Notes under the pieces: generated by a model
Database searches by the model: none
What the model was told of the DNA's origin: nothing
Seen by the model: the letters and a program-made list of their open reading frames with translations, nothing else
Part shown: positions 35,441 to 44,364 of the stretch, one piece after another
How the letters are laid out: every line of letters starts with the position of its first letter
Position numbering within the stretch: the stretch's first letter is position 1
Program-made: the position numbers and the translations under genes
Source of the DNA: Nocardia grenadensis NBRC 108939
Lineage (GTDB): Bacteria > Actinomycetota > Actinomycetes > Mycobacteriales > Mycobacteriaceae
NCBI RefSeq assembly: GCF_001613445.1
Contig: NZ_BDCJ01000002.1
Location: 124,001-188,000 of the forward strand
Direction of reading: 5' to 3'
DNA length: 64,000 bases

Positions 35441-36097
35441 GTGCCGATAGAGCTGGACCTGTCGACCGACGAACTGCTGTCCACCACCCGGGCGGTACGT
35501 AAACGCCTCGACCTCGGGCGCGAGGTGCCGCTCGAGGTCGTGCGCGAGTGTATCGAACTGGCGGTCCAGGCGCCGAGCGGTTCGAATCGGCAGGGCTGGC
35601 ACTGGATCGTGGTCGCCGATGCCGAACGGAAGCGCGGGCTCGGGGAACTGTACCGGAAGTCCTTCGAACGCTACGCCGCGTCGAAGTACTTCCCCGGCAA
35701 CCAGGCCGGTTCGGGCTCTCCGGAGGATGCGGCCCGGCAGCGTATCGCGAGTTCGGCGACGTACCTGGCGGAGAAGATGGGTGAGGTGCCGGTCCTGCTC
35801 GTGCCGTGTATCGAGGGCCGGGTGGACGGGGCCTCGGGTGCGCAGAGCGCCTCGCACTGGTCGTCCCTGTTCCCGGCGGTGTGGAGCTTCTGCCTGGCCG
35901 CGCGTTCGCGCGGGCTCGGTACGGCCTGGACCACCCTGCATCTGAGCTATGAGCGCGAGGCCGCCGACCTCCTGGGGATCCCGTACGACACGGTGTCCCA
36001 GGGTGCGCTGCTCCCGGTCGCGTACACGAAGGGAACGGACTTCGAGCCGGCCGCGCGCACGGATCTGGACCGGATTGTGCATATCGGAGGCTGGTAG
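35441..36097 (+). CDS. Nitroreductase family protein
   Basis: 218 residues from GTG 35441 (GAAAGGG upstream). FMN-binding N terminus TTRAVRKRLDLGREVP and APSGSNRQGWHWIVVAD; the AWTTLHLSYEREAADLLGIP helix region and GALLPVAYT complete the fold. It should reduce nitro, quinone or enone groups with NAD(P)H. Divergent from the MarR-exporter operon and just ahead of the catabolic cluster. A second, different nitroreductase lies at the other end of that cluster (46418). Confidence 0.9.
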   Translation: MPIELDLSTDELLSTTRAVRKRLDLGREVPLEVVRECIELAVQAPSGSNRQGWHWIVVADAERKRGLGELYRKSFERYAASKYFPGNQAGSGSPEDAARQRIASSATYLAEKMGEVPVLLVPCIEGRVDGASGAQSASHWSSLFPAVWSFCLAARSRGLGTAWTTLHLSYEREAADLLGIPYDTVSQGALLPVAYTKGTDFEPAARTDLDRIVHIGGW

Positions 36098-36343
36098 CCG
36101 CTCGCTCGTGATCCCGCCCCGTCCGGCTCCGGTGGGTGTGCCGACGCCGGTGGTTCGGTGTCGGCTGCGAGCCGGTTGCGATGTCCGGTATGTCTCCCGG
36201 CCGCCGTGTGGTGACTACGTCGCCTCACGGCGGTCGCCGTGTATGCGCGGTGGGTATGCCGCCGAGGCTTGCTGCATTCGCCGCTGATCTGGTCATATAA
36301 CGGACTCTTGACAGGTTGCGTGTCAGCGATCACACTTGCCACG

Positions 36344-36373
36344 GAAGTTGACATGACTGTCACGTCATTATCC
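36344..36373. promoter_or_regulatory. Putative TetR operator in front of the catabolic cluster
   Basis: The 25-nt block beginning GAAGTTGACATGACTGTCAC and ending GTCAT differs at two positions from the block at 45014-45038. Its core is the inverted repeat ATGACT-GTCA-CGTCAT (one mismatch). It contains a TTGACA that could be a -35 element, so bound repressor would block the promoter. It ends about 20 nt before the cyclase start codon. Confidence 0.78.
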
Positions 36374-36390
36374 TGAGTCAGGAGGCAACG

Positions 36391-37314
36391 GTGCCTGCAG
36401 TTCCCGATATGCGCGCGCTCGGGCGAGAAGTAAGCAACTGGGGTCGCTGGGGGAGCGACGACGAGCGGGAAACCACGAATCTCATCACGCCGGAGCGAGT
36501 TGCCGCGGCGGCCGGCCTGATCCGGACCGGCGAGGTCTTCCAGCTGGGGATCCCCCTCGATGGTGACGGTCCGCAGCCGGGCGGCCTGCGTATCAACCCC
36601 ATCCGGCTCATGTCCGAGAACGGTCAGGAGCAGGTGCTTCCCGGCGGATTCAAATGGGCCGACGATTACGTCTTCATGCCGCTGCAGGCGGGCTCCCAAT
36701 ACGATGCCCTCGCCCACGTGCACTACGACGACCAGCTCTACAACGGCTTCGCCGGGGACGGCGTCTCGGTCAAGGGCGCCGACAAATGCGGTATCCACAC
36801 CCAGGCGGGCGGCATCGCCGGGCGCGGTGTCCTGCTCGATATCGCGAAGGCACGCGGGGTGGACTGGCTCGAGGCGGGCGCCGCGATCGGCCCCGACGAA
36901 CTCGACAAGGTCGCCGCGGCCCAGGGCGTCACGATCGGCGCGGGCGATATCCTGCTGATCCGGACGGGCTGGCGCAAGAAATTCCTCTCCGACGGCGATG
37001 CCGCCGGCTTCATGGCCGGAGAACCGGGACTGAGCCTGAACTGCGCGACCTGGCTGCGGGAGCGCGATGTGGCAGTGGTCGGGTCGGACAACTGGGCCGT
37101 CGAGGTGATGCCCGGCGAGAATCCGGGCTCGGCGTTCGAACTCCATATGGTGCTGATCCGGGATATGGGCCTGACCCTCGCCGAGATGCTCGACTTCGAG
37201 GAGCTGTCGCAGGCGTGTGCCGCCGACGGCCGCTACGACTTCTTCTATGCCGGTCCGCCCCTGCAGTTCACCCGTGGCATCGGCTCGCCGATCAATCCGC
37301 TGGCGATCAGATGA
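36391..37314 (+). CDS. Cyclase family protein (kynurenine formamidase-like metal hydrolase)
   Basis: 307 residues, GTG start with AGGAGG upstream. Matches the cyclase/KynB family: VSNWGRWGSDDERETTNLIT at the N terminus, the metal-binding HxGTHxDxxxH variant GSQYDALAHVHY near residue 110, and GDILLIRTGW and VGSDNWAVEVMP further on. Family members hydrolyse N-formyl or cyclic amide and lactone bonds. As first gene behind the operator it may open a ring or lactone before CoA activation. Exact substrate unknown. Confidence 0.88.
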   Translation: MPAVPDMRALGREVSNWGRWGSDDERETTNLITPERVAAAAGLIRTGEVFQLGIPLDGDGPQPGGLRINPIRLMSENGQEQVLPGGFKWADDYVFMPLQAGSQYDALAHVHYDDQLYNGFAGDGVSVKGADKCGIHTQAGGIAGRGVLLDIAKARGVDWLEAGAAIGPDELDKVAAAQGVTIGAGDILLIRTGWRKKFLSDGDAAGFMAGEPGLSLNCATWLRERDVAVVGSDNWAVEVMPGENPGSAFELHMVLIRDMGLTLAEMLDFEELSQACAADGRYDFFYAGPPLQFTRGIGSPINPLAIR

Positions 37315-37365
37315 GCACGGATAAGGACACGATCGCGATGCCGCGGCGCGAAGGGAGCGGAAACC

Positions 37366-38898
37366 GTGCTGGTCGGTGACATCGTCGAATACGGCGCACG
37401 TAAACATCCGGACCGTATCGCCCTGCGGTTCGAAAACCAACAAGTCGACTACCGGGAGCTGCGCGATCGCAGCCGCAGGCTCGCCAACGCCCTGCTGGGT
37501 GTGGCCGCGCCCGGTGACCGGGTCGCTATTCTCTCCGCCAACTGCACGGAGTACTTCGACTGCTACTACGGCGTGCCGATGGCCGGTATGGCGCTGACCA
37601 TCCTGAACTTCCGGTCCCATCCGGATCAGGTGGCGGCACTGCTGCGGCACTCGGGCGCCGGGGTGCTGATCGTCGCTGGGGAATTCGCCGATCTGGTGGC
37701 GCGGGTACGGGCGGAGACCCCCACCGTGCACACCGTGGTCTCGATCGACGGTCCCGTCGAATCGGCCATCGCGTGGGCGGATTTCGTGGACGGGGCGGCG
37801 GCCACGGAGCCGCCGGTACGTCCGGCGGCCGACGATACCGCCTGGCTGGTGTACACCAGCGGGACCACCGGCACCCCGAAGGGCGTGATGCTCAGTCATC
37901 GCAACCTGCTCGCCGGGGTCACCTCGTCGGCGCTGCAGTGGGAACTGCCCGAGGACACCGTGTTCCTGTTCTGTTTCCCCCTCTGTCATGTCGGCGGATA
38001 CGTCACACTGGTCAACCATCTGCTGGGCGCCACCGTCGGGTTCCTCCGGACCTACGACAACACCACATTCCTCCGGCTGGTCGACGAATGGCAGGTGACC
38101 CAGACCGGTTTGGCCCCGACGATGATCAGCTTCCTGCTCCGGGACCCGGCACTGGACACCGGCGCGCTCGCCACGTTGCAGGCGGTCGGTTACGGATCGG
38201 CGGCGATACCGGCCGCGGTCCTGCGGGAGGGGCTGCAGCGGTTCGGCTGCGACTTCTACCAGGGCATGGGGATGACCGAACTCGCCGGCAATGTGCTGCA
38301 TCTGGATGCCGCGGCGCACCGCCGGGCGGCCGCCGGCGAAACGGGCCTGCTGATGTCGGCGGGTAAACCGATGCGGCTGGCCGATATCCGGGTCGTCGAT
38401 GACGACTTCGCCGATGCCGCGGTCGGCGAGATCGGCGAGATGGTCGTGCGTGCCGATCAGGTGACGGTCGGTTACTGGAACGATCCGCAGGCGACGGAGG
38501 CCGCGTTCACCGACGGCTGGTTCCGCACCGGGGATCTGGTCCGGCAGGACGACGAGGGTTTCGTCTACATCGTCGACCGGAAGAAGGACCTCATCATCAG
38601 CGGTGGCGAGAATGTCGCCTCGCTCACCGTGGAGCAGGCGCTGTACCGGCATGCCGCGGTCGCCGAGGCCGCCGCCATCGGGGTACCCGACGAGACCTGG
38701 GGCGAGGTGGTCTGCGCGGTCGTGGTGCCGCGGGCCGGAGTGACCGTGGCGGCCGCCGACATCATCGCCGGCTGCCGGGAGCATCTCGCCGGTTTCCAGG
38801 TGCCGCGGCGCGTCGAGTTCGTGGACGGGCTTCCGAAGAATGTGACCGGAAAGGTCCTCAAACGGGAACTGCGCGAGCGGTTCTCACCCGAGGGATGA
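37366..38898 (+). CDS. AMP-dependent acyl-CoA synthetase/ligase
   Basis: 510 residues, GTG start. AMP-binding P-loop YTSGTTGTPKGVMLS near residue 163, GMGMTELAG (A5), GWFRTGDLVRQDDEGFVYIVDRKKD (A7-A8) and PKNVTGKVLKRELR with the catalytic Lys (A10). It activates a carboxylic acid to its CoA thioester using ATP. Follows the cyclase by 52 nt on the same strand and ends at a strong hairpin. In the proposed pathway it is the entry step, comparable to LvaE. Confidence 0.95.
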   Translation: MLVGDIVEYGARKHPDRIALRFENQQVDYRELRDRSRRLANALLGVAAPGDRVAILSANCTEYFDCYYGVPMAGMALTILNFRSHPDQVAALLRHSGAGVLIVAGEFADLVARVRAETPTVHTVVSIDGPVESAIAWADFVDGAAATEPPVRPAADDTAWLVYTSGTTGTPKGVMLSHRNLLAGVTSSALQWELPEDTVFLFCFPLCHVGGYVTLVNHLLGATVGFLRTYDNTTFLRLVDEWQVTQTGLAPTMISFLLRDPALDTGALATLQAVGYGSAAIPAAVLREGLQRFGCDFYQGMGMTELAGNVLHLDAAAHRRAAAGETGLLMSAGKPMRLADIRVVDDDFADAAVGEIGEMVVRADQVTVGYWNDPQATEAAFTDGWFRTGDLVRQDDEGFVYIVDRKKDLIISGGENVASLTVEQALYRHAAVAEAAAIGVPDETWGEVVCAVVVPRAGVTVAAADIIAGCREHLAGFQVPRRVEFVDGLPKNVTGKVLKRELRERFSPEG

Positions 38899-38903
38899 GG
38901 GAA

Positions 38904-38942
38904 CGGGGCCGGCCGGGTGGATAGACCGCCCGGCCGGCCCCG
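38904..38942. terminator. Perfect hairpin between convergent operons
   Basis: 14-bp perfect stem CGGGGCCGGCCGGG with its complement and an 11-nt loop, 6 nt past the ligase stop codon. Confidence 0.75.
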
Positions 38943-39045
38943 CTGCACAGGTGATCCGGTGCACGGGACCACCGCGGACCCGGTAGGCGGCACAGCCGTA
39001 CCCGGGTCCTTCGGCGTGAGCTGCGCGCGGGCCGATACGACAACA

Positions 39046-39087
39046 CGCCGCCGGGCGAGCCCCGGTGCCGGGGCTCGCCCGGCGGCG
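39046..39087. terminator. Perfect 20-bp hairpin after the kinase gene
   Basis: The two 20-nt arms, starting CGCCGCCGGGCGAGCC and separated by only 2 nt, are exact reverse complements. It ends 14 nt before the minus-strand kinase stop codon and should terminate that operon. Confidence 0.75.
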
Positions 39088-39101
39088 CGAGCGGGGCAGG
39101 T

Positions 39102-40472
39102 TCAGCCGAGCCGGCGCGGGTTCGACACTCGCAGTCTCGTCTCGACAGCGGCGTTCACGGCGTCGCGGACCCGTGGCTCCGCGACCGTGAGAGCGCCCGA
39201 ACGGAGCCGTTCGGCCAGCACCGCCTCGGTGGGACAGTCCAGGGCACGCAGCATCTCGTACACCCGATCCGTGGGTCCGGCACCGGATCGCAGTTCCCGG
39301 CCGCCGATCTGCAGCAGCGAAGCGCAGATACGCAGCAGATAGCGTTGCGCGGTGGCATCCTCCGGTAGGGCCGGGCCGATCTCCCCGGTAAGCGTTTCCC
39401 TCACGAGATCCAGGATCTCTATGAGGTCCGGGCGATCGTGAACCGTCGGTGCCGGGGCCGGGGATGCGCTGTCGCCGGGCGCGGCGTCGAATAGGCCCAG
39501 AACATCGAGCAGGTCGTACTCGGATTCGCAGACCCGGCGCCCGATGGCGGCCAATTCGAGCGAATATTCGGCGCCGCCGAGATGGCGTTCGGCCTGGAAC
39601 CGGCTCAGTACCAGCCATTTCAGGGTGCCGAAAACCTCCCACCAGTGCAATTCGGCCACCGCCGGCCGGTCCCCGGTGGCGCGCTGATAGCCGTCCAGGA
39701 GCTGGCCTCTGGTGCCGAGTCCGCCCACCGGTGCCGTCGCACCGAAACGCCAGGCGCGAACGCAGAGCCAGCCCAGATCCTCGATCGGGTTGCCGAGATG
39801 GGCGAGTTCCCAGTCGAGTACACCGCGGATCCCGTCGGCGTCGATCAGCAGGTTGCCGAGCCGGAAATCGCCGTGCACGAGGCCGGCCGCCCGATCGGGT
39901 GGCCGGTTGTCCCGCAGCCAGCGTAGGCCTATCTGCACCGCGGGCCGGGGTTCGGCCAGGTCCCGATAGGTTTTCTCGATGGCGTCCAGTGGGTCCCGGT
40001 CGTCCAGCATGGTGAGTGTTGTCACCGGTGTTCGATGGACCAGCCCCAGCACGTAACCGAGATCCTCGGCGAGATGCGAACGGACAGCGGCGAAGCCGGG
40101 ATCACGCTGTAGCTTGCGCGGAATCGATTCGCCGGGGACGGTGTTCATCACCAGATACGGGGCGTCGATACCGGGCGCGGTGTCCCCGGAGGCGAGTACC
40201 TCGGGAACCGGCACCCCGGCCGCCGCGGCGGCGCGTAGACACGCCACTTCGGCGCGCATCCGGTCGGCCTCACCCCGGCCGGGCGGATCCCGGCGCAGCA
40301 CCGCGCTGCTCTCGTGGCCGGTGCGGTCGGTGGCGCGCACCGCGTAGATCTCGCGGCTGGCGCCGCCGGTGAGCCGGCGCACCTCGGTGCCGGTGAGTTC
40401 GGTACCGGTGGCGGCGGCCAAGACGGCACGTACGCCCTCGGCGAGGGTGGCCGGCGGCGTCGTCACAGCCAC
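39102..40472 (-). CDS. APH-fold kinase fused to a C-terminal DUF6285-like domain
   Basis: 456 residues. N-terminal choline/aminoglycoside-kinase fold (about 1-330): LTGGASREIYAVRA, the catalytic loop GLVHGDFRLGNLLID near residue 195 and the metal-binding Asp in VLDWELAHLGNPIEDLGW. The last about 110 residues (DLIEILDLVRETLTGEIGPA onward) look like the small domain encoded separately as LvaB in Pseudomonas levulinate clusters. LvaA-type kinases phosphorylate the 4-hydroxyl of acyl-CoAs, as does the ACAD10/11 kinase domain. The stop overlaps nothing downstream; the start overlaps the dehydrogenase gene by 10 nt. Confidence 0.82.
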   Translation of the reverse strand: MAVTTPPATLAEGVRAVLAAATGTELTGTEVRRLTGGASREIYAVRATDRTGHESSAVLRRDPPGRGEADRMRAEVACLRAAAAAGVPVPEVLASGDTAPGIDAPYLVMNTVPGESIPRKLQRDPGFAAVRSHLAEDLGYVLGLVHRTPVTTLTMLDDRDPLDAIEKTYRDLAEPRPAVQIGLRWLRDNRPPDRAAGLVHGDFRLGNLLIDADGIRGVLDWELAHLGNPIEDLGWLCVRAWRFGATAPVGGLGTRGQLLDGYQRATGDRPAVAELHWWEVFGTLKWLVLSRFQAERHLGGAEYSLELAAIGRRVCESEYDLLDVLGLFDAAPGDSASPAPAPTVHDRPDLIEILDLVRETLTGEIGPALPEDATAQRYLLRICASLLQIGGRELRSGAGPTDRVYEMLRALDCPTEAVLAERLRSGALTVAEPRVRDAVNAAVETRLRVSNPRRLG

Positions 40473-41641
40473 GGTGCGGCCCCGGGATCACGTAGCAGGC
40501 GCCGCGCGGTGGACATCCGGTGCACCTCGTCGGGGCCGTCGTAGACGCGCGCGTACCGCGCCTGCCGGTACATCCGCTCCAGCGGAGTATCGGCGGTGAG
40601 GCCGAGCGCGCCGTGTACCTGGATGGCGCGATCGACGACATCGTGCAGCATCCGCGCGCCCCAGAACTTCACCAGTCCGACACGGATGCGATAGTCCTCG
40701 CCGGCATCCATCGCTCGCGCGGCATCGAGGGTCATGAGTCGTGCCGCGTGGATCTGGGCGGCGGATTCGGCGATATAGCGGTGGATCTCGCCCTTCTCCG
40801 CCAGCAGCGACCCATGCGCGAAACGGGCGTTGGCCCGGGCGCACATCAGTTCGTAGGCGCGCTGGGCCTGGCCGAGCCAGCGCATACCGTGGAAGATCCG
40901 GCCGGCACCGAGCCGGTCCTGGGCCACCGCGAAACCCTTGCCGCGCTCGCCGAGCAGATTGTCCAGGGGGACGCGGACGTCGGTGAGCCGGACCTCGTAG
41001 TGATCACTGGGGTCGTGCCCCATGGTCGGGATCGAGCGTACGATCTCGAAACCCGGCGTATCTATCGGCACGATGATCGCGCTGATCCGGGCGTGCCGGG
41101 GCTCGCTGTCGGGTTCGGTTCGGGCGAACACGGTGCAGAACGCCGCCTGCTCCGCTCCGGTAGTGAACCATTTGTGCCCGTTGATCACCCAGCTGTCGCC
41201 GTCGGGTACGGCGCGCGTCTCGATCAGCGGCGGGTCCGAGCCCGCGACCTCGGGCTCGGTGAGCCCGACCGACGGCAGGACATCCCCGGAAACCAGTCCG
41301 GGAATCCAGCGCCGGCGCTGCTCCTCGGTGCCGTGCAGATGCAGCATGATCGTGTCCTGCATCGTGACCGACCCGACCGCCAGCTGCCCGAACTCGGAGC
41401 GGCCGATGATCTCGTTGAGGTAGACGAAATCGAGGAACGGCAGACCGCCGCCGCCCACCTCGGCGGGATGGCCGAGTGCCCAGATACCGAGTTCCTTCGC
41501 TCGTGCGCGCAGACCGGCGAGCGCCTGCCCGGCGCTGTCGTCGTCGCGGGCGAGTTCCGGCTCCCGGGGGATGACCTCGTCGTCGATGAACCCGCGCATC
41601 CGCGTGGTGAGTCCGGTCAGCCGGGTGTCCATCGTCGTCAT
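40463..41641 (-). CDS. Acyl-CoA dehydrogenase (ACAD10/11- or LvaC-like by context)
   Basis: 392 residues, full three-domain FAD acyl-CoA dehydrogenase: SVGLTEPEVAGSDPP and INGHKWFTTGA in the middle domain, then FHGMRWLGQAQRAYEL and the tail VHGALGLTADTPLERMYRQARYARVYDGPDEVHR. Translationally coupled to the kinase gene. In the ACAD11/LvaC scheme this enzyme eliminates phosphate from the 4-phosphoacyl-CoA and rehydrates it to a 3-hydroxyacyl-CoA. Assignment to that activity rests on the neighbour, not on a residue I can identify. Confidence 0.92.
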   Translation of the reverse strand: MTTMDTRLTGLTTRMRGFIDDEVIPREPELARDDDSAGQALAGLRARAKELGIWALGHPAEVGGGGLPFLDFVYLNEIIGRSEFGQLAVGSVTMQDTIMLHLHGTEEQRRRWIPGLVSGDVLPSVGLTEPEVAGSDPPLIETRAVPDGDSWVINGHKWFTTGAEQAAFCTVFARTEPDSEPRHARISAIIVPIDTPGFEIVRSIPTMGHDPSDHYEVRLTDVRVPLDNLLGERGKGFAVAQDRLGAGRIFHGMRWLGQAQRAYELMCARANARFAHGSLLAEKGEIHRYIAESAAQIHAARLMTLDAARAMDAGEDYRIRVGLVKFWGARMLHDVVDRAIQVHGALGLTADTPLERMYRQARYARVYDGPDEVHRMSTARRLLRDPGAAPWL

Positions 41642-42021
41642 CCCTTCCGGCCGGTGGTGAACGCCCGCAGCGGCCGGGTCGCCGCCGAGTCGACGTATTC
41701 GTCGATGCGGACGATGTGCCCGTCACGGACCTCGACGAACAGGCATGCCGCCACCTCGAGCGGACCGTGTCCGGGAAGTTCGCCGCGCAGCACGTGCTGC
41801 TGGGCGAAACCGGTGGGCAGCGGGTACCGGCGGATGTCCTCGTAGCGCATATCCACGAGGGTGCGCGAGAGCCAGCGCAGCACCCGCAGGTTCTCGGTGA
41901 CGGTTTCCTCGGTGCCCTTGTCGTTGTGCCAGATACGAGCGTCGGGAGCGTACAGCTCGGTCAGGGTCGCTTCATCGCCCGCACTGATGGCGGCGAAGAA
42001 ACGATCGGCCAGGTCGTTCAT
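41638..42021 (-). CDS. SnoaL-like/NTF2-fold protein
   Basis: 127 residues, NTF2-like cone: LADRFFAAISAGDEATLTEL at the N terminus, DARIWHND in the pocket strand and DGHIVRIDEYVDSA near the end. Such proteins act as small isomerases, dehydratases or lyases, or simply bind ligands. It overlaps the dehydrogenase start by 4 nt, so it belongs to the same transcript. The IWHN residues could supply acid-base chemistry; role unknown. Confidence 0.88.
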   Translation of the reverse strand: MNDLADRFFAAISAGDEATLTELYAPDARIWHNDKGTEETVTENLRVLRWLSRTLVDMRYEDIRRYPLPTGFAQQHVLRGELPGHGPLEVAACLFVEVRDGHIVRIDEYVDSAATRPLRAFTTGRKG

Positions 42022-42071
42022 CGGATGTCCTCTTCTTTCGGCACGACCGGTGGCATGGCCTCCGGCGATGT

Positions 42072-42992
42072 TCAGCGTCCGGGCGCGGACGAGGGGTGCA
42101 GGCGCCCACCGGCACGGAGCAGATTGCTATCGGCGGCCCGGCCGAGCAGATCGGCGGCCAGCTTCGTGGCGGCGAGGGTGGCGGGCAGGTCGATACCGGT
42201 GGCGATACCGCTGTCCTCGAACAGGTAGACCAGTTCCTCGGTGGCGATATTGCCGCTGGCGCCCGGCGCGAAGGGGCAGCCGCCGAAACCGCCCGCCGCG
42301 GCGTCGAATCGGCGCACGCCGTGCAGATAACCCGACCACGCGTTGGCCAGGCCCTGCCCCCGGGTGTTGTGCAGATGCAGCCCGATCTCCACGCCGGGGA
42401 CGGCGCCGTGGACGAGGTCGACGACCTCGGCGGTCCGGCGCGGGGTGGCCGTGCCGACGGTGTCGGCGACGGAGAGACTGTCGGCGCCGGCCGCCCGGGC
42501 GCGCGCCGCGATCTCGGCGACCCGATGCGGCGGGGTGGGTCCGTCGAAGGGGCAGTCGAAGGCGATCGCGATGATCACCTCCAACTCGCCGCCCGCGCGG
42601 TGGACCATCTCGGCGACGGGCCCGATCAGTGCGATCGACTCCTCGCTGGTCCGGCCGACATTGGCGGCACTGTGCCCATCGGAAGCCGAGACCACGTACT
42701 CGAGCCGGGTGACGCCCGCGGCGAGCGCCCGCCGCACCCCGCCGAGTCCGGCGACCAGAGCCGAGAACGCCACGTCCGGCCAGCGGTGCAACTCGGTGGC
42801 GACCAGTTCGGCATCGGCGAGCGCCGGTATGGCACGAGGGGACACGAACGAGGTGACCTCGATCCGGCCGACTCCCGTCGCCGCCAGTGCCGCGATCAGT
42901 TCGAGTTTGGCCTCGGTGGCGATGGGGGCCTCGATCTGCAGGCCGTCGCGTGGTCCGACCTCGCGGATATCGACCTGTACCGGGGCGGTCAT
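42072..42992 (-). CDS. Hydroxymethylglutaryl-CoA lyase-like enzyme
   Basis: 306 residues. DRE-TIM metallolyase: IREVGPRDGLQIE at the N terminus, SVADTVGTATP in the middle, metal ligands HLHNTRGQGLAN, and the active-site Cys loop DAAAGGFGGCPFAPGASGN. It would cleave a 3-hydroxy-3-methyl-type acyl-CoA to acetyl-CoA and a ketone or keto acid. In this cluster it is the natural carbon-carbon cleavage step. Overlaps the CoA-transferase gene by 4 nt. Confidence 0.94.
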   Translation of the reverse strand: MTAPVQVDIREVGPRDGLQIEAPIATEAKLELIAALAATGVGRIEVTSFVSPRAIPALADAELVATELHRWPDVAFSALVAGLGGVRRALAAGVTRLEYVVSASDGHSAANVGRTSEESIALIGPVAEMVHRAGGELEVIIAIAFDCPFDGPTPPHRVAEIAARARAAGADSLSVADTVGTATPRRTAEVVDLVHGAVPGVEIGLHLHNTRGQGLANAWSGYLHGVRRFDAAAGGFGGCPFAPGASGNIATEELVYLFEDSGIATGIDLPATLAATKLAADLLGRAADSNLLRAGGRLHPSSAPGR

Positions 42993-44248
42993 GCGATGGT
43001 TCCCTGTGCGCGCAGTTCGCCGAGCCGGTTTGCGGCGTAGCCGAGGATTTCGCCGAGCACCTCATCGGTGTGGGCACCCGGGCGACCGGGTCCACCCCAG
43101 CGGACGCCGCCCGGTGTCTCGCTCAATTTGGGGACCACGCCGACACCTTTCACCGGTACCGGGTCGTATCCGGGGTCGGTGGGCTCGACCGAGGGATCGC
43201 GGTGATCGACGAACAGGTCGCGAGCGAGGAACTGCGGGTCCGCCATCACCTCGGCGACGGTGTTGACCGGTCCTGCCACGACACCGGCCTCTGCCAGTAC
43301 GTCGATGAGTTCGGCGGCGGTGTACTCCACCGCCCACGCCGCGATGATCTCGTCGAGTTCGTCCTGATTGTGGCCGCGCGCGGTGTGATCGACATAGCGC
43401 GGGTCGGTTGCGAGTTCGGGGCGGCCCATGGCGATCGCCAGCCGCCCGAACACGGTGTCCTGGTTGGCCGCGATGATGACCCACAGACCGTCTTTGGCAC
43501 GGTACAGATTCGAGGGCGCGATCCGGTCCAGCCGGGTCCCCGACGGCTGCCTGATATGCCCGGTCTTGTGGTAATCGGGCACCGTGGATTCCTGGATCGC
43601 CAGCGATGCCTCGGTGAGTGCCGCGTCGACGATCTGCCCACGGCCGGTGCGTTCGCGCACCAGCAGGGCGGCCAGGACACCCTGGAAGGCGAACATTCCG
43701 GCGAGGCTGTCGCCCAGCGACAGGGCGATGCGGGGCGGTGCCTGGCCCGGGAACCCGTTGAGGTACCGGAGACCGCTGACACCCTCGGCGACCGAGGCGT
43801 AGCCCGGCCGGGAGGAATATGGCCCGGTCTGGCCGTAGCCCGACACCCGGGCGAGCACCAGCCCGGGGGATACCGCGGCCAGGACGTCGTAGCCGATTCC
43901 CCAGCGCTCCAAGGTCCCCGGCCGGAAGCTCTCCACCACCACATCGGCGGTGCGAACGAGGTCGAGGAATATCTCGCGGCCCGCGTCGGTCCGCAGGTCG
44001 ATACCGACACAACGCTTGTTGCGGGCGTGGACTGTCCAGAAATACTGGTGGCCGCCTTCGGCCTGACCCCATTCGCGCAGCGGGTCGGGCCGGTCCGGCG
44101 CCTCGATCTTGATGACATCCGCGCCGAGGTCACCGAGTAGCCGACCGCAATAGGGCCCCGCGATGAGCGTGCCCAGTTCCAGAACGCGATAACCCTCGAG
44201 CGGGCCGCATGGCGGCGCGTCCGTGCCGGATCGCGAATCCGTTGTCAT
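42989..44248 (-). CDS. CaiB/BaiF family III CoA transferase
   Basis: 419 residues from ATG 44248, with AGGAGG 7 nt upstream; upstream frame is not coding. YRVLELGTLIAGPYCGRLLG at the N terminus, DVVVESFRPGTLERWG, and the catalytic Asp in ALSLGDSLAGMFAFQG near residue 190. It moves CoA between an acyl-CoA donor and a free acid, for example recycling CoA from a pathway end product. First gene of the five-gene minus-strand operon 44248 to 39102. Confidence 0.94.
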   Translation of the reverse strand: MTTDSRSGTDAPPCGPLEGYRVLELGTLIAGPYCGRLLGDLGADVIKIEAPDRPDPLREWGQAEGGHQYFWTVHARNKRCVGIDLRTDAGREIFLDLVRTADVVVESFRPGTLERWGIGYDVLAAVSPGLVLARVSGYGQTGPYSSRPGYASVAEGVSGLRYLNGFPGQAPPRIALSLGDSLAGMFAFQGVLAALLVRERTGRGQIVDAALTEASLAIQESTVPDYHKTGHIRQPSGTRLDRIAPSNLYRAKDGLWVIIAANQDTVFGRLAIAMGRPELATDPRYVDHTARGHNQDELDEIIAAWAVEYTAAELIDVLAEAGVVAGPVNTVAEVMADPQFLARDLFVDHRDPSVEPTDPGYDPVPVKGVGVVPKLSETPGGVRWGGPGRPGAHTDEVLGEILGYAANRLGELRAQGTIA

Positions 44249-44364
44249 TACTTGCCTCCTCGAAACGGCAGGGGTGGGAGCTGTCGCAGCGAACGAGGTG
44301 TCGGGTCGGACGGGGAGATCCCACCAGGAGGCCGGGTTCGTGCGGTACGACGCGTCTGCGCCGG

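Noticed and set aside
35947..38784. 945-codon minus-strand open frame opposite the cyclase and CoA ligase genes
   Set aside because: It mirrors two genes with full family motifs; composition is Arg/Gly/His-rich without any domain, typical of antisense frames in high-GC DNA.
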